From Effusibacillus pohliae DSM 22757 (GTDB lineage: Bacteria > Bacillota > Bacilli > Tumebacillales > Effusibacillaceae): a DNA stretch of 64,000 nucleotides. A model generated the notes under the pieces. It searched no databases, was not told the origin of the DNA, and worked only from the letters and a program-made list of their open reading frames with translations. Made by a program: the position numbers and the translations under genes. The DNA lies in the NCBI RefSeq assembly GCF_000376225.1, contig NZ_AQXL01000127.1:1-64000 (forward strand), given 5' to 3'. Shown in pieces: positions 20,391 through 29,205 of the stretch (its first letter is position 1; each line of letters begins with the position of its first letter).

Positions 20391-20539
20391 AGGGCGGTGA
20401 GTAGTGAGCGTACATCGCTATGCTCATTGCAACCGCATGGCACGGGCTCCGAAATCCCATTTTCACAAACGGAACCGATTACGTTGAGGATGAATGGGTG
20501 CCTTGTTGCGAGCGAGTCTGAATGAAGGAGGTGCGCAGC
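20391..20539 (+). ncRNA. Probable L21 leader (autoregulatory mRNA leader)
   Basis: The 150 bases between promoter and rplU hold no gene but several complementary segments. They include the GC-rich block around CCGATTACGTTGAGGATG and GGTGCCTTGTTGCGAGCGAG just before the ribosome site. A structured L21 leader is known at this position in Firmicutes. I infer identity from position and general look; a covariance-model search would settle it. Confidence 0.5.
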
Positions 20540-20851
20540 ATGTACGCGATTGTGGAAACAGGCGGCAAGCAGTACAAAGTGCAAGAGGGCGATGTCCTCT
20601 ACATCGAAAAATTGCCTGTCGAAGAAGGCGAAACGGTCAACTTTGACAAGGTTCTGCTGGTCGGCAAGGAAGACGGCGTGGTGATCGGGGCTCCGACCGT
20701 GGTCGGCGCATCGGTTGCGGCCAAGGTTCTGGCACACGGCAAAGCGAAGAAAATCATCGTTTTCAAGTACAAGGCGAAGAAGAATGCCCGCAAGAAGCAG
20801 GGCCATCGCCAACCGTACACCAAAGTTCAAATCGAAAAGATCAACGCGTGA
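20540..20851 (+). CDS. rplU: Ribosomal protein L21
   Basis: L21 binds 23S rRNA in the large subunit. The ATG at 20540 gives the normal 103 residues; an in-frame ATG at 20522 lies upstream of the strong AAGGAGGTG and is not used. The start [14 protein letters not shown] and the C-terminal [17 protein letters not shown] block are diagnostic. It is the first gene of rplU-prp-rpmA. Confidence 0.98.
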   Translation: MYAIVETGGKQYKVQEGDVLYIEKLPVEEGETVNFDKVLLVGKEDGVVIGAPTVVGASVAAKVLAHGKAKKIIVFKYKAKKNARKKQGHRQPYTKVQIEKINA

Positions 20852-21189
20852 TGATCAGGGTCAAGGTGGAACGAGACCGGCAAGGCCGCATTGAGGCCTT
20901 CCGCGTCGACGGACATGCCGGATTTGCCGATGTCGGTGAAGATATCGTATGCGCCGCTGTATCGGTACTGGTGCAAAACGGCGTGAACAGCATCGAGGCG
21001 CTGTTGGGTGTCAAGATGCCCGCTGTCAGCCGCGACGGGCTTGTGGAATGTCATGTTCCCGTGTTATCCGAACCGGTTTCCGGCCAGGTGCAGTTGCTGT
21101 TGGAAAGCATGGTGTACGGCTTGCGTGCCCTTGCGGATGAATATCCGCAACATGTGAGCGTTTTCGATCGGAATTCGATAGACAGTTGA
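20851..21189 (+). CDS. prp: Ribosomal-processing cysteine protease Prp
   Basis: Prp removes the N-terminal extension of ribosomal protein L27. The 112-residue protein has the conserved [18 protein letters not shown] block; counting from the ATG at 20851, His22 and Cys34 are the expected catalytic dyad. The start overlaps the rplU stop. Its place between rplU and rpmA is the conserved Firmicutes arrangement, and its substrate is encoded next door. Confidence 0.95.
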   Translation: MIRVKVERDRQGRIEAFRVDGHAGFADVGEDIVCAAVSVLVQNGVNSIEALLGVKMPAVSRDGLVECHVPVLSEPVSGQVQLLLESMVYGLRALADEYPQHVSVFDRNSIDS

Positions 21190-21215
21190 TGTTTCACACA
21201 AAGGAGGTGCACACA

Positions 21216-21512
21216 ATGCTGAAGCTGAATCTGCAACAGTTCGCGTCGAAAAAAGGGGTAGGTAGCTCCAAGAACGGACGTGACTCGATTTCCAAGCGTC
21301 TGGGCGTGAAGCGTCAGGACGGTCAAGTTGTGACCGCCGGCAGCATCCTCGTTCGTCAGCGTGGCACCAAGATTTATCCGGGTACCAATGTCGGCCGGGG
21401 CGGCGACGACACCCTGTTCGCATTGGTGGACGGCCGCGTGGCGTTCGAACGTTTGGGCCGCGACAAGAAAAAAGTGTCTGTGTATCCGGTTGAACAGGCT
21501 GCACAGGCGTAA
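21216..21512 (+). CDS. rpmA: Ribosomal protein L27 with cleavable N-terminal extension
   Basis: L27 sits near the peptidyl-transferase centre. The ATG at 21216, behind AAGGAGGTG, gives 98 residues beginning [20 protein letters not shown]. The segment LNLQQF|A matches the Prp cleavage motif, so the mature protein should start at Ala10, as in Staphylococcus aureus and other Firmicutes. The rest ([13 protein letters not shown], [15 protein letters not shown]) is typical L27. A strong terminator follows. Confidence 0.97.
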   Translation: MLKLNLQQFASKKGVGSSKNGRDSISKRLGVKRQDGQVVTAGSILVRQRGTKIYPGTNVGRGGDDTLFALVDGRVAFERLGRDKKKVSVYPVEQAAQA

Positions 21513-21527
21513 CAGACAAAGCAAGCG

Positions 21528-21559
21528 AAGCCCGGCCATCGTGATGGCCGGGCTTTTTT
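21528..21559 (+). terminator. Terminator after rpmA
   Basis: AAGCCCGGCCAT pairs with ATGGCCGGGCTT across CGTG. A run of seven T follows. Confidence 0.95.
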
Positions 21560-21699
21560 TGGAAAAACGTCCGCCTGTCTGGCGTGGCGAATAAAGAATG
21601 AAGCATGGAAAACGAGGGAACGGACGGCGGAAATCCCGCGATGCCGGAACGCGGCGAGCGGGACTTGCAGGAATATGATCATCGTGCATGTTCAGCTCC

Positions 21700-21960
21700 T
21701 CATGGCGGTTGAAATCTTTCGTTTTGACTGCTTTCTCCATCTCGTCTACTATTAATATAAAGCGTTTTCTCCATGGTCGGACAGCGGCAGCGAGATTTCA
21801 AAATGTATAAGGTCTCGCGGATGGGAGCCCGGCTTGTTCCAAATTCGTCTGCCAGCGACTCTTCTTTCAATCGGGTACCCGGCTCCAGTTTGCCCTCAAA
21901 CATTTGTGCAGCGATCCGTTCTTGATTTTGTTCCGGCAACGATTGTCGAACCTGTTCCAT
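21700..21960 (-). pseudogene. Truncated GntR-family regulator (DNA-binding domain only)
   Basis: From the ATG at 21960-21958, the first 55 residues match the winged-helix domain of GntR regulators: ERIAAQMFEGKLEPGTRLKE followed by LADEFGTSRAPIRETL. After ETLYILK the similarity stops, and the remaining 30 residues (to 21700) look random, so the effector-binding domain is absent. Full GntR proteins have about 220-240 residues. No clear ribosome site is seen. Most likely a leftover of a larger gene, although a short DNA-binding product cannot be excluded. Confidence 0.65.
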
Positions 21961-22077
21961 GTTTCGCTTCTTTCAACGCTGTTGCACCCGGTATTTTCGA
22001 AAAAAACGTGGGGACACGAGTTCGGTCTTGACATGTACGGATGAGCGGTTATCGTAAGGGGAGAGAGGAGGAACTGG

Positions 22078-22857
22078 ATGAAGCCGGCTCAAGGCAAATG
22101 GACTTCTACGACGAAACTCGCTCTCCGATGGCTGGCGGTGGTACAGGCTGTTGGCGGTACCGCGATGCTGGCCGGCTCATCGATGGGGGAAACGCGCTCT
22201 TGGATGGTGGGGGCGGGTGGCGCCGGATTGCTGGCGGCTGCCGTTTGCAGCGGCTGGTTGCTGCCTTTGCTGCTGCAACGGGAGTTCAACCAGCGGGACA
22301 ATCACATGCGGCTCGAGTCATTGCGCATGATGTCCCAATACCGGCACGATGTAATGAACCAGATTCAGTTGGTGAAAGGCTACCTGCAAATGGAAAAATT
22401 TGACCGCTTGCAACACCCGGTGCAAAAGCTGATTTCCGATGCGCAAAGGCATAGCGCGCTCTCGAATCTGCCCGGCACGAAGCTGGCGTATGCCTTGATC
22501 GAACGGGATTTATTGTCACCGTTGCTGCGCTTGCAGGTGGAGCTTGCCGAACCGGGCGGCGAGTGGGACGAACGGCTGGAAGACAAAATTTTGGCGGTCG
22601 TGATGGAGGTAGCCGATGCAGGCGAAACGCTGTCGCAGGAATTGGGGGTTGAGGCGGAATGGAAACTGGAGCTGCACAACCGGCCCCAGTCGTTTGCAAT
22701 AACCCTGCGCGTTTTGGGGGAACATGTGAATGATATATATATCCAGGACGTAATTGAACAGCTTGCGGCGAAAAACTGGGACCTGCAAAAACGCGAGCAG
22801 GACGGTGAAGCATACATATTGTCATTCGGAAGTCAGGTGAATCGGGATGTTTGTTGA
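22078..22857 (+). CDS. spo0B: Spo0B-like sporulation phosphotransferase with N-terminal membrane anchor
   Basis: Spo0B relays phosphate from Spo0F to Spo0A in the sporulation phosphorelay. The 259-residue product has the helical-hairpin motif [19 protein letters not shown], in which His90 matches the phosphorylated histidine. A degenerate kinase-like C-terminal domain follows. Two hydrophobic helices (about 18-34 and 45-66) precede the hairpin, which the soluble B. subtilis protein lacks. The location directly before obg and after rpmA is the classic spo0B position and the main support for the name. A sensor-kinase-like SpoOB_a protein of other function is the alternative. Confidence 0.82.
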   Translation: MKPAQGKWTSTTKLALRWLAVVQAVGGTAMLAGSSMGETRSWMVGAGGAGLLAAAVCSGWLLPLLLQREFNQRDNHMRLESLRMMSQYRHDVMNQIQLVKGYLQMEKFDRLQHPVQKLISDAQRHSALSNLPGTKLAYALIERDLLSPLLRLQVELAEPGGEWDERLEDKILAVVMEVADAGETLSQELGVEAEWKLELHNRPQSFAITLRVLGEHVNDIYIQDVIEQLAAKNWDLQKREQDGEAYILSFGSQVNRDVC

Positions 22858-24133
22858 TGTTGCAAAAATCTATGTGAAAGGCGGTGACGGCGGCAACGGC
22901 ATCGTCTCGTTCCGCCGCGAGAAATACGTGCCGGAAGGCGGACCGGCCGGCGGCGACGGCGGTAAGGGCGGCGATGTCGTGCTGGTCGTCGACGAAGGAC
23001 TGCGCACCTTACTCGACTTCAAATACCAGCGGCATTTCAAGGCGCCGCGGGGCGAATACGGCAAACCAAAAAATCAGCACGGTGCGAACGCGAAAGATCT
23101 GCTGGTCAAAGTCCCGCCCGGCACCACCGTAACGGATGCGGAAACGGGCGAATTCCTGGGCGATTTGACCCGGCACGGGCAACGACTGGTTGTCGCCCGC
23201 GGCGGACGCGGCGGACGGGGCAACACCCGGTTTGCCACACCTGCAAACAAAGCGCCGGAAATCGCCGAAAAGGGGGAACCGGGCGAGGAAAGGTGGATCC
23301 AACTGGAGCTGAAGATGATCGCCGATGTAGGGTTGGTGGGTTTTCCCAGTGTCGGCAAATCCACCTTGCTGTCGGTCGTTTCCGCCGCCAGACCGAAAAT
23401 CGGGGCGTACCATTTCACCACCCTGTCCCCCAATCTCGGCGTGGTCGACGTGGGTGACGGCCGCAGCTTCGTGCTGGCCGATCTGCCCGGACTGATCGAG
23501 GGAGCGCATGAGGGGCACGGTTTGGGCCACCAGTTCCTGCGGCACGTGGAAAGGACCAAGGTGATCGTGCATGTGGTGGACATTGCCGGTACGGAAGGGC
23601 GCGATCCGTGGGAAGACTTTCTGAAGATCAACGAGGAACTGAAACTGTATAACGAAAAATTGGCCGCCCGGCCAATGATCGTGGCTGCCAACAAGATGGA
23701 CCTGCCAGGGGCGGAAGAAAATCTCACAGAGTTCAAGCGCAAGCTCGATCCTGACATTCCGTTGTATCCCGTTTCCGGCATCACCAAAGAAGGGGTGCAG
23801 CAGCTTTTGTACGCGATCGCCGACCTGTTGGATACGCTGCCGCATGTAGAAGAAACCGCATTGGACGATGTCGAGGCTGCCGAGCACAAGGTCTATCGAC
23901 TGGAGGACGAGGAGGACACGTTCACGATCACACGGGACAACGAAGTATTCGTCGTGCATTCACCGAAAATCGAGAAGCTGGTGAAAATGACCAACTTTGA
24001 CCAATACGACTCGGTCAAACGGTTCCAACGCATCATGAAGCAAATGGGCGTTGACGATGCGCTGCGCAAGCGGGGAGCGGTCGATGGTTCGACCGTGCGG
24101 ATCGCCGATTTCGAGTTCGATTTTGTCGAGTAA
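22847..24133 (+). CDS. obg: Obg GTPase (ribosome assembly, sporulation link)
   Basis: This 428-residue GTPase has the Gly-rich OBG domain ([22 protein letters not shown]...), a G domain with P-loop GFPSVGKST at about 165-173 and NKMD as the G4 motif, and a C-terminal OCT domain from about 340. It acts in 50S maturation and stringent/stress signalling. Its ATG overlaps the end of spo0B by 11 bases, so the two are co-translated. Confidence 0.97.
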   Translation: MFVDVAKIYVKGGDGGNGIVSFRREKYVPEGGPAGGDGGKGGDVVLVVDEGLRTLLDFKYQRHFKAPRGEYGKPKNQHGANAKDLLVKVPPGTTVTDAETGEFLGDLTRHGQRLVVARGGRGGRGNTRFATPANKAPEIAEKGEPGEERWIQLELKMIADVGLVGFPSVGKSTLLSVVSAARPKIGAYHFTTLSPNLGVVDVGDGRSFVLADLPGLIEGAHEGHGLGHQFLRHVERTKVIVHVVDIAGTEGRDPWEDFLKINEELKLYNEKLAARPMIVAANKMDLPGAEENLTEFKRKLDPDIPLYPVSGITKEGVQQLLYAIADLLDTLPHVEETALDDVEAAEHKVYRLEDEEDTFTITRDNEVFVVHSPKIEKLVKMTNFDQYDSVKRFQRIMKQMGVDDALRKRGAVDGSTVRIADFEFDFVE

Positions 24134-24149
24134 GGCGGGCGGCTGGCAG

Positions 24150-24545
24150 GTGCAAATTCCGCAGCGTGTGTGGGATCAGTTGCTCGATCATTTGAAAAGC
24201 GAACTGCCGCGGGAGGGAGTCGGCGTTCTGCTCGGCTCCGGGACTGCTGTCCGTTACCGGAAGCTGCAAAATGTGGCGCATGACGAGACCCATTTTCGCC
24301 TATCCCCGCAAGAATGGGTCTCGCTTGTGCATGCGTTGGAACAGACGGGCGAGCGGATTCTGGCGATCGTGCATTCCCACCCTGCCTCTCCGCCGGAGCC
24401 TTCGGCCGAAGATATGGCGGGATTTGCCTGGCCGGATGCTTATATGTTGATCGTGTCTTTTCACAACCCGAATTGGCCGCAGGTGCGCCTCTATCGAAAA
24501 AGGGGGGAGCGATTGGAACGCTGCCCCGTTCAGATTATGCATTGA
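24150..24545 (+). CDS. JAMM/Mov34 (JAB) metallo-isopeptidase-like protein
   Basis: The product shows the JAMM zinc signature HSHPASPPEPSAED near its middle (HxHx7Sx2D), with a preceding catalytic-type glutamate (ELPREGVGVLLG). Bacterial homologues cleave small sulphur-carrier or ubiquitin-like proteins in cysteine or cofactor pathways, but no such partner gene is nearby. I start at GTG 24150 (131 residues), since the in-frame TTG at 24123 lies inside obg without a ribosome site; both starts are weak. It follows obg by 16 bases and is probably co-transcribed. Confidence 0.82.
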   Translation: MQIPQRVWDQLLDHLKSELPREGVGVLLGSGTAVRYRKLQNVAHDETHFRLSPQEWVSLVHALEQTGERILAIVHSHPASPPEPSAEDMAGFAWPDAYMLIVSFHNPNWPQVRLYRKRGERLERCPVQIMH

Positions 24546-24858
24546 ACCGCTATCAGCGTCATCAAAATCCTGTCTCTCATCCCCCTGGCAAAAGGCAGGG
24601 GGATTCGATAACAATTCGCAAGCTGCTGTGTGGCGGCTTTACAGTTTTCAGTTCCGCCCTGCCGATTTTAGCCAATTCCCGAATCAGATCGTCGCGTTCC
24701 CACACTTCAACGCCGGCGACCCCGACTTTCTTTCATACGCAAAACCTATCTTCGCTATCGTTTGTCGAAAATTTTTTTCGAAAGAATCGGAAGGAGATAT
24801 TGGTGTACTAGCGAATAAGATGTATGTGTCGAATTTTTTTGAAAAAGGGGGTGACACG
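24546..24858 (+). other. Gap before the comG operon
   Basis: These 313 bases carry no convincing gene. ATCCCCCTG at 24579-24587 and CAGGGGGAT at 24596-24604 form a 9-base-pair hairpin without a T-run, possibly ending the obg transcript. The last 100 bases are AT-rich with several A-runs and T-runs (near 24765 and 24835), where a ComK-type promoter could lie, but I see no clean pair of AAAA-N5-TTTT boxes. Confidence 0.5.
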
Positions 24859-25995
24859 ATGACACCGCCGGCAAGCCCCGATTGGGTGGAGCATGTGATC
24901 GCGGTTGCTGTTCGGAAGGGCGCCAGCGATATTCATATCGAACCGGTCGGCGGGCAGTATCAGGTGCGGTTTCGAAAGGACGGAGATTTGCGGCAGGCAC
25001 CGGATTTGCCGCCATGCGAAGCGAGCGCCGTGCAGCGGATCAAGGTACTGGCGGAGATGGACATCGCCGAACGAAGGCTGCCGCAAGACGGCAGTTTTCA
25101 GATGGAAACAGAGGAAGGACCGTTGGATATCCGGGTGGCTACCCTGCCGACCGTCGAAGGAGAAAAATTGGTGTTGCGCCTGCTGCGCCACGCGACACAG
25201 ATGGAGGACCTGCGACAGTTGGGCATGGAGGAACAGATGCTGAGCGATTTTCAAGCGATGCTGAATCGATTGCGGGGCATGATCATTGCCTCCGGTCCGA
25301 CCGGCTCTGGAAAATCGACGACCTTATTCGCCGCACTGCGCTTTTTACGGGGGCAGCCGCTCAATATCGTGACCCTGGAAGATCCGGTGGAAAGCCGGAT
25401 TGCCGGTATCAGCCAAGTGCAAATCAATGAGCGGGCCGGATTTACTTTCGGAAAAGGGTTGCGTTCGATTCTGCGGCAAGACCCGGATGTGATCATGGTC
25501 GGGGAAATTCGCGACCGGGAGACGGCAGAAATCGCCGTGCGGGCCGCTCTCACCGGGCATCTGGTGCTGACGACGTTGCATACTGACAGCACCGAGGGAG
25601 CCCTGATTCGCCTGGTCGATCTGGGAGTGGAAAGCTATCTTGTGGGCGCGGCGGTCAAGGGCGTGTTGAACCAGCGGTTGGTCAAGCGCCGAAACGGCGG
25701 ACGCAGGGCGATTTTCGACCTGCTGCCGGTGACGGAGGAGGTTCGGGAGTGGTTGCGGGCCGGGGCCTGTCCGACACAAAGACCCTTCCTAACGACGAAC
25801 GGCCGGTTGGACGTATCGCTGCGAACCCTGATTTTGCAAGGGGAGGTGGCGGTTGGGGAATATGTCAAACTGTTTGGAGGTGATCTCCGGTGGCTCGATT
25901 CCGCGGGCGATGGACAAGCGATCGCAAACTCGCCCGATTTTGTACACGAATGGCCGGACTGCTGCGAAGCGGTCTCACTCTCCACACGAGCCTGA
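24859..25995 (+). CDS. comGA: ComGA, competence pseudopilus assembly ATPase
   Basis: ComGA powers assembly of the DNA-uptake pseudopilus at the inner face of the membrane. The ATG at 24859 follows AAAAAGGGGGTGACACG and gives 378 residues. The GspE/PilB features are clear: an N-terminal GASDIHIEP block, Walker A ASGPTGSGKSTT near 143-154, the Asp box LEDPVE, Walker B DPDVIMVGEIRD near 209 and the His box TGHLVLTTLHTD. The 3' end overlaps comGB by about 106 bases in another frame, which is long but consistent with tight coupling. Confidence 0.95.
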   Translation: MTPPASPDWVEHVIAVAVRKGASDIHIEPVGGQYQVRFRKDGDLRQAPDLPPCEASAVQRIKVLAEMDIAERRLPQDGSFQMETEEGPLDIRVATLPTVEGEKLVLRLLRHATQMEDLRQLGMEEQMLSDFQAMLNRLRGMIIASGPTGSGKSTTLFAALRFLRGQPLNIVTLEDPVESRIAGISQVQINERAGFTFGKGLRSILRQDPDVIMVGEIRDRETAEIAVRAALTGHLVLTTLHTDSTEGALIRLVDLGVESYLVGAAVKGVLNQRLVKRRNGGRRAIFDLLPVTEEVREWLRAGACPTQRPFLTTNGRLDVSLRTLILQGEVAVGEYVKLFGGDLRWLDSAGDGQAIANSPDFVHEWPDCCEAVSLSTRA

Positions 25996-26933
25996 TGCTG
26001 GTGCATGAACAGGCGCCCAAGCAAGACGTTCCGACGATCACCCGATTGATTGCCGGCATCGAGGCGGGACAATCGCTGTCCGCTCTGTTCCGGCAGGCCC
26101 AATTCCACCCGTTCGTGCCGGCGATAGTGCGGGTTGGCGAAGAAACCGGCGATCTGGCGGATGCGTTCAGCCGCCTGGGCGAACATTATCAGCACCGGTT
26201 TGAATGGAGGCAGAAACTGATTCAGTCATTGATTTACCCCGTCATCGTGGCGGTTTTGATGTTGGCTGTGACGATTTTTGTCCTTTATCAGATTCTTCCC
26301 CGCTTCGAATCGATGTACCTCGATCTTGGATTTGCCCTTCCTCCCGAAACACAGATACTGTTTGCGGTTTCCGCTCGACTTCGCGAAACGTTTCCTTCGA
26401 TCCTGTTGGGTGTCTTGTCGTTTTCCTGTCTGCCGTTTCTGCTCAAAAAATTGGCCGCATCCCGCTATCCGAAGGCCTCAGCGGTGATGTTTGCCATCCC
26501 GGGACTCAAGCGGGTGTGGCGAATCTGGACCTCCTTTCGGCTGGCCGACTCGATCGCCGTCCTCACTGCTAGCGGAGCTCCGCTGCTCCGGGCACTGGAA
26601 ACATGTGAACAGACTGCCTATTTTTCATGGGAACGGAAGCTGATCCGGCAAGTGAAAGAGCGCATTTTGTCGGGAGACACGCTGACGGAAGCGCTGCGCG
26701 CCCAGCGGGTGGATCCGATGCTCGTGCATGCCGTTCGGGCGGCGGAAGCGAGCGGCGATCTGGCTGGTGTTTGCCGCTTTGCGGCGAAGGAATTTGAAGG
26801 CGACTTGCAGCGTTTGTTGCAACGCATTGTGCAGCTTGTGGAGCCGATGGTCATCATCGGTTTGGGGGCATTCGTCTGTTTCCTGGTGCTGGCGGTCGTC
26901 CTGCCGATGCTGCAAATGGTGCAATCCATTTGA
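25890..26933 (+). CDS. comGB: ComGB, pseudopilus inner-membrane platform protein
   Basis: The GTG at 25890 is preceded by GGAGGTGATCTCCG. The 347-residue protein has two T2SS-F (GspF/PilC) domains, with repeated signatures ARFCTRMAGLLRSGL and SFRLADSIAVLTASGAPL. Three or more membrane segments are seen, for example YPVIVAVLMLAVTIFVLY and the C-terminal MVIIGLGAFVCFLVLAVVLP. It forms the membrane platform on which ComGA assembles the pseudopilins. Confidence 0.95.
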   Translation: MARFRGRWTSDRKLARFCTRMAGLLRSGLTLHTSLMLVHEQAPKQDVPTITRLIAGIEAGQSLSALFRQAQFHPFVPAIVRVGEETGDLADAFSRLGEHYQHRFEWRQKLIQSLIYPVIVAVLMLAVTIFVLYQILPRFESMYLDLGFALPPETQILFAVSARLRETFPSILLGVLSFSCLPFLLKKLAASRYPKASAVMFAIPGLKRVWRIWTSFRLADSIAVLTASGAPLLRALETCEQTAYFSWERKLIRQVKERILSGDTLTEALRAQRVDPMLVHAVRAAEASGDLAGVCRFAAKEFEGDLQRLLQRIVQLVEPMVIIGLGAFVCFLVLAVVLPMLQMVQSI

Positions 26934-27107
26934 TACGACCTTCGCTTGTTGTGAATGTTGCCATCCATGGCTGCTGCTCCTTTTCCTCCCAACGAGTGCG
27001 ATTTTGCCGCTTCCCCGTTTGTTTCTCCGCGTTTCCCCTTTGTTCGATCCGCCGACCTCCGATTTTTTTCAAGCAATCGTTGGAAATCTCCAGAAAGGTG
27101 TGATTGT

Positions 27108-27452
27108 ATGCAACGGGCTTCACGCGAAACAGGATTTACACTGGTGGAACTGGTGATCTCTTTGTTCGTGATTTCCGTGATCATCGCCATTTCCCTGCCG
27201 CATCTGAGATCCGCCGGGGAGAAAGCGCAAACCATCGCGTGTGAAAGCAACCAAAAATTGATCCGTTCCCAGATGGAACATTATTATCTGGCGGAGCACG
27301 AGTGGCCAAGCGGGCTGGAAGATTTGACAAGCAAGCGCTATCTGCAATCTGTCCCCGTCTGCCCGATAGGGGGCGTCTATAAGCTTACCGTATCCAATGA
27401 TCAAGCGGTCGTCACCTGCTCCAAGCATACAGTGGAAACAAGCGGGAATTGA
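27108..27452 (+). CDS. comGC: ComGC, major competence pseudopilin
   Basis: The ATG at 27108 gives 114 residues. A type IV prepilin signal is clear: cleavage after Gly9 in RETG|FTLVELV, followed by a hydrophobic stretch VISLFVISVIIAI. The C-terminus has two cysteines (VPVCPIGG and VTCSKH), as expected for the disulphide of ComGC-type pilins. The major subunit of the DNA-uptake pilus. A 174-base non-coding gap with no obvious gene separates it from comGB. Confidence 0.93.
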   Translation: MQRASRETGFTLVELVISLFVISVIIAISLPHLRSAGEKAQTIACESNQKLIRSQMEHYYLAEHEWPSGLEDLTSKRYLQSVPVCPIGGVYKLTVSNDQAVVTCSKHTVETSGN

Positions 27453-27888
27453 TACCGGCTTCAGCCTGCTTGAACTGCTGCTTGTTTTGCTCTGTCTCTC
27501 CGTGCTGCTGGCGATCGCTTTGCCCGCATATCAACAGACGGTCGATTATCGGAACCTGAAATCCGCGGCCAATCAATTGTACGCGGACCTTATGGAATGT
27601 CGGTCACGCGCTGACCTGTTGAATGAAACCTGGTCGGTGCAGTTTATTGGGGGAGACGGATATGAAGTTTTGGCAGGGCCGGCGCTTCGAAAATCGGTCA
27701 CATTGCCAAAGGGAATCCGAATTGCCGAGTACAAAACGGCTTTCAATCGGCCCGCGTTGGGATTTAACGGAAAAGGGCATCCGCTCGGCGGAGGCTCGGT
27801 CGTGCTTCGCAACCTGCACGGCAAAGAAATTCGGCTGGTTCTGTACCTGCATACGGGGCAGATGCAATTGAAGGAGGGAAGCGAATGA
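27397..27888 (+). CDS. comGD: ComGD-like minor pseudopilin (GspH type)
   Basis: The prepilin motif TG|FSLLELLLVLLCLSVLLAIALP is followed by a GspH-like globular region of about 120 residues. The only ATG in frame before the motif is at 27397, inside the end of comGC (56-base overlap), with a poor ribosome site, so translation probably depends on comGC coupling. The name follows operon position and general form; minor pseudopilins diverge strongly. Confidence 0.8.
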   Translation: MIKRSSPAPSIQWKQAGIDTGFSLLELLLVLLCLSVLLAIALPAYQQTVDYRNLKSAANQLYADLMECRSRADLLNETWSVQFIGGDGYEVLAGPALRKSVTLPKGIRIAEYKTAFNRPALGFNGKGHPLGGGSVVLRNLHGKEIRLVLYLHTGQMQLKEGSE

Positions 27889-28247
27889 ACCGGCTGCTCT
27901 GGCCACCCCAGCCGGAAGCGGGATTTTCGCTGCTGGAGTCGGTTACATCCGTGTTCGTGCTGTCGGTTGTATTGGTTGTTATAGTTCCGCTCTGGTCTGA
28001 CATCCAAAGCATAGAACGGCTTGCCGCCAAAATAACCCGCGCGTCCCAACTGGCAGCAGACGAAATCGAACGGGCCTATGCAGGTTCGGCCCGCCCCGGT
28101 AGCTGGTCGGTGACGGCGGAAGCGGGGGAGTTTACGATACGGGCGGAGCGCTCGCCGGACACGGCGGGTACTCGTTTGCGGGTCAGCGTATTTTTCCGCG
28201 AGAGGGGCGAAGACCATGAAGTCGTGTATGAGTCGCTGGTTCCCTGA
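27885..28247 (+). CDS. comGE: ComGE-like minor pseudopilin
   Basis: A 120-residue protein with the prepilin motif AG|FSLLESVTSVFVLSVVLVVIVP after a short basic leader, followed by a small hydrophilic domain. It overlaps the previous gene by ATGA. It is assigned as ComGE by order only. Confidence 0.72.
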   Translation: MNRLLWPPQPEAGFSLLESVTSVFVLSVVLVVIVPLWSDIQSIERLAAKITRASQLAADEIERAYAGSARPGSWSVTAEAGEFTIRAERSPDTAGTRLRVSVFFRERGEDHEVVYESLVP

Positions 28248-28692
28248 TCAAAGAGGGATGACACTCACCGAGACGGTGGTAGGGCTGTTTGTGCTGTCCT
28301 TACTGCTGCTGGCGGTAACCGGCTGGTTGTACCACTGGCAGCGATCCGCTCAAGTTGTGGAAAATCACGTCATGATGCGGACGGAAATCGATGCGGCTTT
28401 CCGCATTTTGGGTGAGGATGTACGGACCGGAGCGGAAATCTTGGCCGTTGGCGGTGAGCTGGTACTGCGCAACGACAAGGATGAGCGAATCCGGTATGCC
28501 GTATCGAACCGGGGAAATTTAATCAGGACGGTGAACGGTGGTGGAGCGTCGGTCGCTGCAACCGGGGTGAAAAAATGGGCAGTCAGCAGTACAGGAACAG
28601 GCGGCATCGAGGTCTTTCTGACCATTGAGCGGGCCGGTATGACATGGGAACAAGCGGCCATTTTGTCGATGAGAAGGTGGCAACATGAGTGA
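28216..28692 (+). CDS. comGF: ComGF-like minor pseudopilin
   Basis: The 158-residue protein begins with a prepilin-type signal (QRG|MTLTETVVGLFVLSLLLLAV) and continues with a beta-rich domain that includes NDKDERIRYAVSNRGNLIRT, a segment typical of ComGF/GspJ-type minor pilins. Its start lies 32 bases inside the previous gene. Assignment by motif and position. Confidence 0.75.
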   Translation: MKSCMSRWFPDQRGMTLTETVVGLFVLSLLLLAVTGWLYHWQRSAQVVENHVMMRTEIDAAFRILGEDVRTGAEILAVGGELVLRNDKDERIRYAVSNRGNLIRTVNGGGASVAATGVKKWAVSSTGTGGIEVFLTIERAGMTWEQAAILSMRRWQHE

Positions 28693-29173
28693 GCCGCTTG
28701 CCAATCAAACGGGGCAGCGGGCATCTTCGGCGCAGCGGCCCGCCAGCCCGGTCAAGCACAAAAAAGAGCGGGGCGGCACCCTGTTTTTGACCTGCATGTT
28801 GCTGCTGATCGGAACGATTCTGCTGGCCGGGCTGTTCGGATTGGCTGCCGCCGGCTACCGGTCAACCCTTGCTTCCCTGCAGTCAGCGCAAGTTCGATAT
28901 ATTTCGGAAGCCGGAATTGTTCGCGCGATCGCAAGGTTAGATGCGGAGCCAAACTGGCGGAACGGCTGGCAGGCGGTTCCGTTCGGTGCGGGAACTTTCA
29001 CCGTCCGCATCGAGGACGGCGGCCTGGCGGACAGCCGGATCGGCTTGACTCAGCAGACAGCACCGCGATTTGTGACGATCCATTCAGATGCCGGTATCCC
29101 GCCTCGTGCGAAACACAAAATACGGGTTGTCTACGATTTGCAGCAAAAGAAAATTGTCAAATGGGCGGAGTAA
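28685..29173 (+). CDS. comGG: ComGG-like / PilX-like minor pilin protein
   Basis: This 162-residue protein has a basic, Ser/Pro/Gln-rich leader of about 30 residues and then one membrane segment (GTLFLTCMLLLIGTILLAGLFGLAAAG). An extracytoplasmic domain follows with YISEAGIVRAIARL, which resembles the N-terminal domain of PilX/ComGG-type pilin-like proteins. It overlaps the previous gene by 8 bases and is the last gene of the comG operon. Similarity is weak, so the name rests mainly on position. Confidence 0.65.
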   Translation: MSEPLANQTGQRASSAQRPASPVKHKKERGGTLFLTCMLLLIGTILLAGLFGLAAAGYRSTLASLQSAQVRYISEAGIVRAIARLDAEPNWRNGWQAVPFGAGTFTVRIEDGGLADSRIGLTQQTAPRFVTIHSDAGIPPRAKHKIRVVYDLQQKKIVKWAE

Positions 29174-29205
29174 TATGGTAGGATAATGCAAAGAGGTGTC
29201 CGCTC

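Noticed and set aside
24628-24858. In-frame upstream extension of comGA
   Set aside because: The extension lacks family similarity, and a strong ribosome site sits just before ATG 24859.
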